Below, piece after piece: positions 58,001-64,000 of a stretch of 64,000 nucleotides of DNA (position 1 is its first letter; the number at the start of each line of letters is the position of its first letter). The position numbers were made by a program, and so were the translations under genes. The notes beneath the pieces were generated by a model, which saw only the letters and a list, made by a program, of their open reading frames with translations, was not told the DNA's origin and ran no database searches. This stretch comes from Chimonanthus salicifolius (Eukaryota; Streptophyta; Magnoliopsida; Laurales; Calycanthaceae): the NCBI GenBank assembly GCA_013350335.1, contig CM023537.1:13830884-13894883 (forward strand). Direction: 5' to 3'.

Positions 58001-61000
58001 CCACCTTGACATCCTATCATTGGTTTTTCCCAAATCAATATAAAGCATATGTAAATATTTCCTCTCTACCATAAACTCTTGGATGGAATTTCTTAGCAGA
58101 AGAATGGCTTACGTTGTGGATCTAGATCCCTAAATGCTTTTTAGAGACATCAGATTTATTGTTTAGGGGGACTCTGTTACTACTCTCAAACTTCTAATGT
58201 GTAATTGATTCCATTTTATTGGTCATTATAGATGGCAAGTGGCAACATTGTAGACTCTAGTTTGGAGGTCTCATCGCCTTTTCTGGTTTATGTGGAGAAG
58301 AGCGTAGATCACATGTTCCGTGAATGTCCAATTGTTAGAGAGCTATGTTGTTATTATGGTAGGTCTTATGGATTGCTCATGGGCCTTTGGCAACACTCTC
58401 GGGGTTGGTGGATGGTTGAGAGTCAATCTGTTTAGAGGAAGGATGAAAATAGCATGGGAGATGATTCCTGCGGCTCTCATGTGGTCTATTTGGAAAGAAA
58501 GGAATTCAAGGATTTTCGAAAATAAGTCTAATAGTATAGAGTAGGTGTTTGAAAGGGCCCGTTGGAGGCTCAGTACATAGTTATAGGCAACTCATTTTTG
58601 CGGGTATCCTTGTTTAATCTTTCTCTCTCATGGCCGGGGGTCTGAAAGGAGGTGTTAAGGAGAAGAGGGTAAAGGTGAATTGGATCCCACCTCCTACTGG
58701 ATGTTTTATGTTATAATATAGACATCGCAGCTAGGGGTAAGCCTGGGCATGTCAGTATTGAGGGTGTGGTGCATAATGATGTAGGGCAGGTGATTCTTTT
58801 ATTTTCAGAACTTGTTGGTGTTAGAGACTCGAACGAAGCTTAATTACTAGCAATTAGGAGCGCCCTAATTCTTTGGTTGAGATATGAGGTAAGAGAATTG
58901 GTAATCGAAGGGGACTCGGTGAATGCAATTAAGTGAGCTAGTGGTAGGAAGACCCTTCTTTGGAGGTTGACACCGGTGGTTAGGGAGATTAAGCTATTGT
59001 CTTCCTAGCTGGTGGTGTCTTTCAGTCACATTATGTGGGAGGCTGATGGAGTGTCTGATTTTTTTACTGAGTCAATTTTTTGTGTGGTGTGTGAGAGGAT
59101 AGAGGATTTGAGGAGCTATTGTCTTTCTTTTACTTGGGATTACTGTTTTGCTATTGTAGCTTTGGTGTCATTTTTTCTTTCGTAGCTTTGGTTCAGTTTT
59201 TGGTATGTTTCTCATATACTGGATTTTTTTACCTTTTTCTTTGGTTCAATGAATTTTGTTTCTGTTACTGTTCAAAAAATTGTCAATTCTAGTTTGATTT
59301 TGAGTACGAGTTGAATTCCCTTAAGGAATATACAAGTGTCATTGGACAACTTACTTTCCATTATTATTTTGTTCGTTAGCTGCTGTTCTAACAAGCCAGC
59401 TGAATGATTTTGAGGACATCTATTTAACTAACGAGTTTTAGGTCTCCATAGTTGGTCCAGTGCTGAATGACATTGAGGATGTCTCTTCAACTCGCAAGTT
59501 TTAGGTTGCCATTGTTGACCCAAGTACTCCGGTTTGCTGCCGAGTGGAATTGCTTCCATCTCTTAAAGATATCTAATATGCCTATTCTCCTTGTCACAAG
59601 CATGATTTGAACCCAAGTCCTGCTAGACTTGCAGGGATTCCTAGAAATAATTTGGTTTATGCTCATTCTAGAAAGTGCTTTCATCTTTTGCTTATAAAGC
59701 ACTCGGGGTCAGATAGAGAGGAATTGCTTCTATCAGCAATGTGAAGATGTCTCATAAGTACCTTCATTCGGCTTGATTTTGCTTGTCAAAAATATGATTT
59801 GAACCAAGGGTTCAAAAATCGGCTCAGCCGATATCCGATACGGATGATATTTCAGCCAATAATTTTATCTCTCATACCGATATCGGCATTTTCTCTCTCC
59901 TCCGATATCGGAACCGTGAAAAAACCGCAAAAAACCATGATGAACAGTGATGAACCGTGACAAAACCGCAAAAAACCGTGAACACCCCTGAGAACCGTAA
60001 ACCCTGAACCGCGTAAAACCGTGGAAAATCGCCAAAAACCGCACAAAACCGTGAACACCCCTGAGAACCGTAAACTCTGGGAAACCGTGTAAAAACCGCG
60101 AAAAACCGTATCGGTGTTTTAAATTTTTTTTTTTTAAATACCGATATTTATGAATATCGGCCGATATTGTGACCGATATTTCGGACCTAATATCGGCCAT
60201 ATCGGCCGATATTCGGTATGTACGGCCGATACTTATCGTATCGGCCGATATTACTCGGTTTAAAAAAACCGATATATATCGGCCGATACGATATGTATCG
60301 GCCGATATTTGGACCTTTGATTTGAACCAGTCCGGCTAGAATTATGGGGATTCCTGTTATAAAACATTTTGGGTCGTTAGAATAGATACAATGAGAGAAA
60401 TGAAAACAGTAAGATAGGGCTTGCAGATATGAATGCTTTCTATTTTTGTGCCACCCATGATGAAAGGCAAGTGCATGCTGCACTTCAGAATTTCAAAGGT
60501 GCATTATCTTTTATTATCACCACTACCATCATCATATTTTTATGCTTGAACAAGACACCTTTGGGATGATCTTCAGTGTTCAAACCAAATAGGAAGTTGA
60601 GTGCTGCTAAAAGGAACATTTTCTTTATTCCTGAGCTACGGAGACTTGTTTCTTATTAATAAGTGCAGGTTATTTCTACTAATTTTTTTTTTGAAAGGTT
60701 ATGAGTAGGGAGGTTGAGTATTTTTTGCTTCAAAGGAGTTCTAAGAGAATCATTCTTCCTTAACTTGCCTTTCATCTTTAGATCTTCAATAGAATTTTCT
60801 CTGGGAGTGCTGTAATAGATGCCTTATTTGTGAAGAGGTGATGTAATTAATTTGCATGTGGTTTGTTTTCTTTACATTAATATGGCTTATAAGAAACTCA
60901 ATTCTTAGTTCTTATAGTTGGTGATTCTAATCATCTTGCACTAGTTAGAATTTGAATATTTTGTAATATTTTTGTGTAAGCAAAACCCCATATTACCATG

Positions 61001-63707
61001 TTGGCCTGTCTTGGTGAATTTTACTTTCTCGCCTCTTGTTAATTTTCCTAGGCATGGTTGCACAAATTGGAATCTGATCAGTCAAGTGACCGTTGCCTCT
61101 ATCATGAAAAAGATTACACGTTTTCCCTTTATCTTCAAGCTTCTGAAAGCAAGAAATATCTGTTTGTTCGATCTGGAAGCAAAAATACACGGTTCATGTT
61201 TTACTTGGATGTTTCGAAGACTGAAGATGGGCTTGTTGCTTTGACACCTCGTTTGAGCGGCATTGACACATCAGTTAGTCATCGTGGGAACCATTTTTTC
61301 ATAAAGAGGAGAAGTGACGAGTTCTATAATTCGGAGTTACTTGTCTGTCCAATTAATGATCCATCTTCCACGACAGTTCTGCTTCCTCATAGAGAAAGGT
61401 TATATTGACGTTCCATTTATTGCTGTTGAATACTTTTTTTATTAGTCATTTTCATTAAATACTTGCTTTCAGTTTCAGAATTACTTCTGTCCATTCCATG
61501 TCACTCATTCATATAAGGGGCTGTCACTAGGGAGGCCACCTTGGCATTCACTAGCCTACCCAAATTGCCCGAAGCACTCATACAATTTGCGCATCTTGTG
61601 CCTGTTGGACTTTTGAACCGTCACATGTAGATGTACTGATCTGGATGAGTTTGCATGCCAGACATTTTTAACTGTTTGGCATGTAAACATTACTTTCTGG
61701 TGATGGTTGTAATTTCAAAAAGTTTTGTAGATTCATACTTTTTATTCAGCAAAAAAATCAGTATTTATGAGCTAATGATATGCATCACTTTTGGTTCTTT
61801 TTTATCAAATAATATACAATTATACACATTCACCATTGTGATCACATAGCCATTATCCCATCGATCTAGGATTGGCACTCATATTTAGACTGGAATTTTT
61901 CTTATGGGCCAATTGCCTATCTGACACCCATAGGAGTTGATCCCGCTATCTGGCGGTTGCAACATTGAGCACTTACTAACTTGCTAGAGGCTCCTATCCA
62001 AGGGCCTCACCCAGTTTTGATTTTTATCTAACTGTAGGTTCTTTCCATTTTATAAGTCTGAACTATAAAATGAAAACCTGCACGATTGTTTATCTTGTTG
62101 AGATCCCCCTAAGAGCAATTATTGGGATGCCTTGTGAAACATTTACCTGCTTGTAAAAGCACCTTACTATTATAGCTGTTACACACGCTAGAAATTCTTA
62201 ACCTCCAAAACCTGCCAACCCAAGTTTAGAGACACAACTCCCATCAAAATTAAGCTTGGGATAACCCATCTCTGAGGAATCCACATAACATATCTGAATG
62301 AGATGGAGAATGATCCACCGAATCCCAAACCCTTCATATGTCTGAGATGGTGACACCCTGGAATTTGCCTAACCCCACAATCCACAAAGTTGCTCTACTC
62401 TTAATTACTTCAATAAGATGCATAACAGAAGACTCTTTTCCTTAAAAATTCTGGAATTCCTTTCCAACCAAATTGACCATACTATACTCAAATCAAAATC
62501 GTCACTGCCCTAAGACTCCGTCGAAAAGAGCTACCAATCATCAAAACATCCTCATTAAACATACTTGACCAGGTCCTCGGCAAACAAAATGCCATCCCTA
62601 ACAACTGAAAGAAGTGGCATCAAATCTGATACGCATACCTACAATGCAGAAGAAGATGGTTCACAGTCTCTTCATTAGCCAAGCATAATGAAGATGCTAG
62701 TATATTGTTAATGTATATGTTGACAATTCTTTTTTTATTTTGGTTCTCAATGTGGAGAAATCTAAACTGTTTTGAAACAAATTTTTGAGATGGTGTTACT
62801 TTTCCTCAAATTTCTTTGATTAGAAAAATGTATTTCAATGGTTGCATTCTCATTGATATTTGAATTTTTTGCAGTGTGAAAATACAAAATGTGCAACTTT
62901 TTAATGGTCATCTTGCTGTATATGAGCGTGAAAATGGCTTACCTAAGGTAACTATTTATGGCCTTCCACCTATTGGAGAACCAATTAAAGGCCTACAGGG
63001 TGGTCGAGCTGTTGACTTTGTTGATCCAATATACTCAGTGGACCCTGAAGAATCAGAATTTTCTTCAAGCATCTTAAGATTTTCTTATAGTTCAATGAGG
63101 ACCCCTCCTTCAGTATATGACTATGACATGAACACAGGAGAGACTGTTTTGAAGAAAATTGAGATGGTGCGTCCCCTATTGATCCTCGCTTGTAAATAGT
63201 GCTAGACATGACATGCTTGTAAATCATGGTAGATGCTTTTGTTATGATCGAGCGAGTTCATTTCTTTGTTTGTTTGTTTATAGAATTCATTTTTATGGTG
63301 CCACTTTTCTGATTCCAACCTCACTAATCACTAACATACATCATATTTTCTGATTCCAACCTCACTAAAATCACTCATACATCATATTTTCTTATTCCAA
63401 CCTCACTAAAATCACTAACATACATCCATATTTGGTAGACAGTCAGCTAAATGTCTTGGAACAGTATTATGCTCCTAGTTAAACTACCATTTGGCATCCA
63501 TTTATAAGATGCAAGTGTTTTTATGCAAATTTCTATTCTTTTACTCAGGTACTGGGAGGTTTTAATGCTTCAAATTATGTGACGGAGAAGAAATGGGCTG
63601 TTGCTTCAGATGGAGCTCAAGTACCTATTTCAATTGTTTATCAGAAGAATCTAGTAAAGCTTGATGGATCTGATCCACTACTACTTTATGGATATGGTTC
63701 ATATGGG
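55070..63707 (+). CDS. S9A prolyl oligopeptidase / oligopeptidase B-like serine peptidase (N-terminal part)
   Basis: Six exons are in the window: 55070-55229, 56717-57000, 57096-57287, 61052-61398, 62875-63166 and 63549-63707, in consistent phase (478 codons), and the gene continues to the right. The start is the first ATG in frame, MKAPFAKKVKHEMEMFGDVR, followed by DDYYWLRDDS, the N-terminal signature of this family. Exons 2-5 form the seven-blade beta-propeller (GRIKEDDISAPVRKGSYYYY, VAYAEDTKGDEIYTVYV, VSHRGNHFFIKRRSDEFYNS, YSVDPEESEFSS). Exon 6 opens the alpha/beta-hydrolase half (DGSDPLLLYGYGSYG). The plant family is about 710 residues, so the catalytic Ser, Asp and His lie beyond 64000. 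It cleaves short peptides, probably after basic residues or proline; there is no signal peptide, so a cytosolic location is likely. Intron 3 (3.8 kb) holds a LINE and a palindrome-rich MITE; intron 4 holds another LINE piece. Confidence 0.95.
58235..59275 (+). mobile_element. LINE fragment: zinc-finger to RNase H (oligopeptidase intron 3)
   Basis: Forward frames give VDHMFRECPIVREL (zf-RVT), [20 protein letters not shown] then IFENKSNS, and LGVRDSNEA-like and VIEGDSVNAIK RNase H residues, with stops and frameshifts. The 3' end is T-rich (TTGGTTCAATGAATTTTG) near 59270. Confidence 0.8.
59398..59523 (+). repeat. Tandem duplication, two ~62-bp units
   Basis: Two neighbouring units start GCTGAATGA and share GAGTTTTAGGT / CAAGTTTTAGGT and CCATxGTTG words. 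The following sequence (59530-59720) is itself similar to 59715-59804 plus 60319-60385, the region broken by the MITE. Confidence 0.65.
59805..60318. mobile_element. Palindrome-rich MITE (ATCGGCCGAT family), copy 4 (longest)
   Basis: 514 bp, starting CAAGGGTTCAAAAATCGG and ending ATATTTGGACCTTT. The 9-bp target duplication GATTTGAAC is perfect (59796-59804 and 60319-60327). The left 300 bp contains AAAACCGTGAAC/AACCGCAAAAAACC units, including a 73-bp tandem duplication with GAACACCCCTGAGAACCG. The right 180 bp is filled with TATCGGCCGATAT palindromes. The related repeat near 59600-59625 shows the empty site. Confidence 0.85.
62185..62700 (-). mobile_element. LINE fragment: RNase H remnant (oligopeptidase intron 4)
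   Basis: On the minus strand it retains RNase H-type coding similarity (PQRWVIPSLILMGVVSLNLG in one frame) and matches the 3' part of the LINE at 8640-10160: compare GTTTAGAGACACAACTCCCA here with the related stretch near 8835. Many stops; inactive. Confidence 0.65.
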
Positions 63708-64000
63708 GTACTGTGTTTTCTTTTTTCTTTTTTTGCTCTGTTTCCTCTAATTGCCACTATGAAATATCATTGAAGAAGACTTACAGAGGTGCATCATCTA
63801 ATTTTTTGGACTTCATGTTAAAAATATTGCTGCTGCTCTCATCATCATCACTATTTTTTTCTTCTGGAGGTCTGGGGGAGGGGGAGAGTGTGCTGAAGAT
63901 GAGAGTTTGTTCATTTGCCCTGTTGCAAACCTAAAACAAAGGTCATTCCAAATGCCTTATGGAGCGCCAACATATCTTGACAATCTTTTATAGGATGTTT
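63708..64000 (+). other. Start of oligopeptidase intron 6, right edge of window
   Basis: After the donor GTACTG at 63708 the sequence is T-rich and contains stops in all frames. No next exon is visible before the edge. Confidence 0.6.

Overview
The window is nuclear DNA from a flowering plant, probably a dicot or other non-grass angiosperm. Five plant housekeeping-type genes are split by AT-rich GT-AG introns, and the space between and inside them is packed with plant-type LINEs, tRNA-derived SINEs, MITEs, AT microsatellites and one long LTR-like element. I cannot name the species.

Layout from left to right. (1) 1-1854, plus: last three exons of a zinc alcohol dehydrogenase-like gene. (2) 4808-5557, plus: single-exon NDR1/HIN1-like (NHL, LEA_2) membrane protein. 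(3) 14101 down to 7671, minus: four-exon DUF1308 / C7orf25-homologue gene whose last intron holds a LINE nested in a terminal-inverted-repeat element. (4) 16836-29171, plus: complete seven-exon GET3 ATPase (tail-anchored protein targeting), about 12 kb long because of LINE fragments, a MITE and tandem repeats in its introns. Genes 3 and 4 are divergent, about 2.7 kb apart. (5) 29985-51310: a gene-poor block of local duplications carrying four paralogues of a small single-membrane-span Gly/His-rich protein, each at a different stage: one full length, one with a shifted C-terminal frame, one that has lost its membrane span, one compact and intact. (6) 51310-55069: MITEs and an unidentified gene fragment. 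(7) 55070 to the right edge, plus: N-terminal six exons of an S9A prolyl-oligopeptidase/oligopeptidase-B-like gene; its catalytic triad lies beyond the window.

The genes are not functionally linked as far as I can see. The most informative material is the repeat content. Four copies of one element family (169-514 bp), built from dense TATCGGCCGATA palindromes, each sit between 9-bp target-site duplications, which points to a Mutator-type non-autonomous element. A tRNA-derived SINE family is present in at least six copies. Because the Gly/His-rich gene block is duplicated, several insertions can be dated against an empty sister site inside the same window. Coordinates of exons were worked out by hand from splice-site and reading-frame agreement and should be good to the base for the five main genes, except the last intron of the DUF1308 gene.
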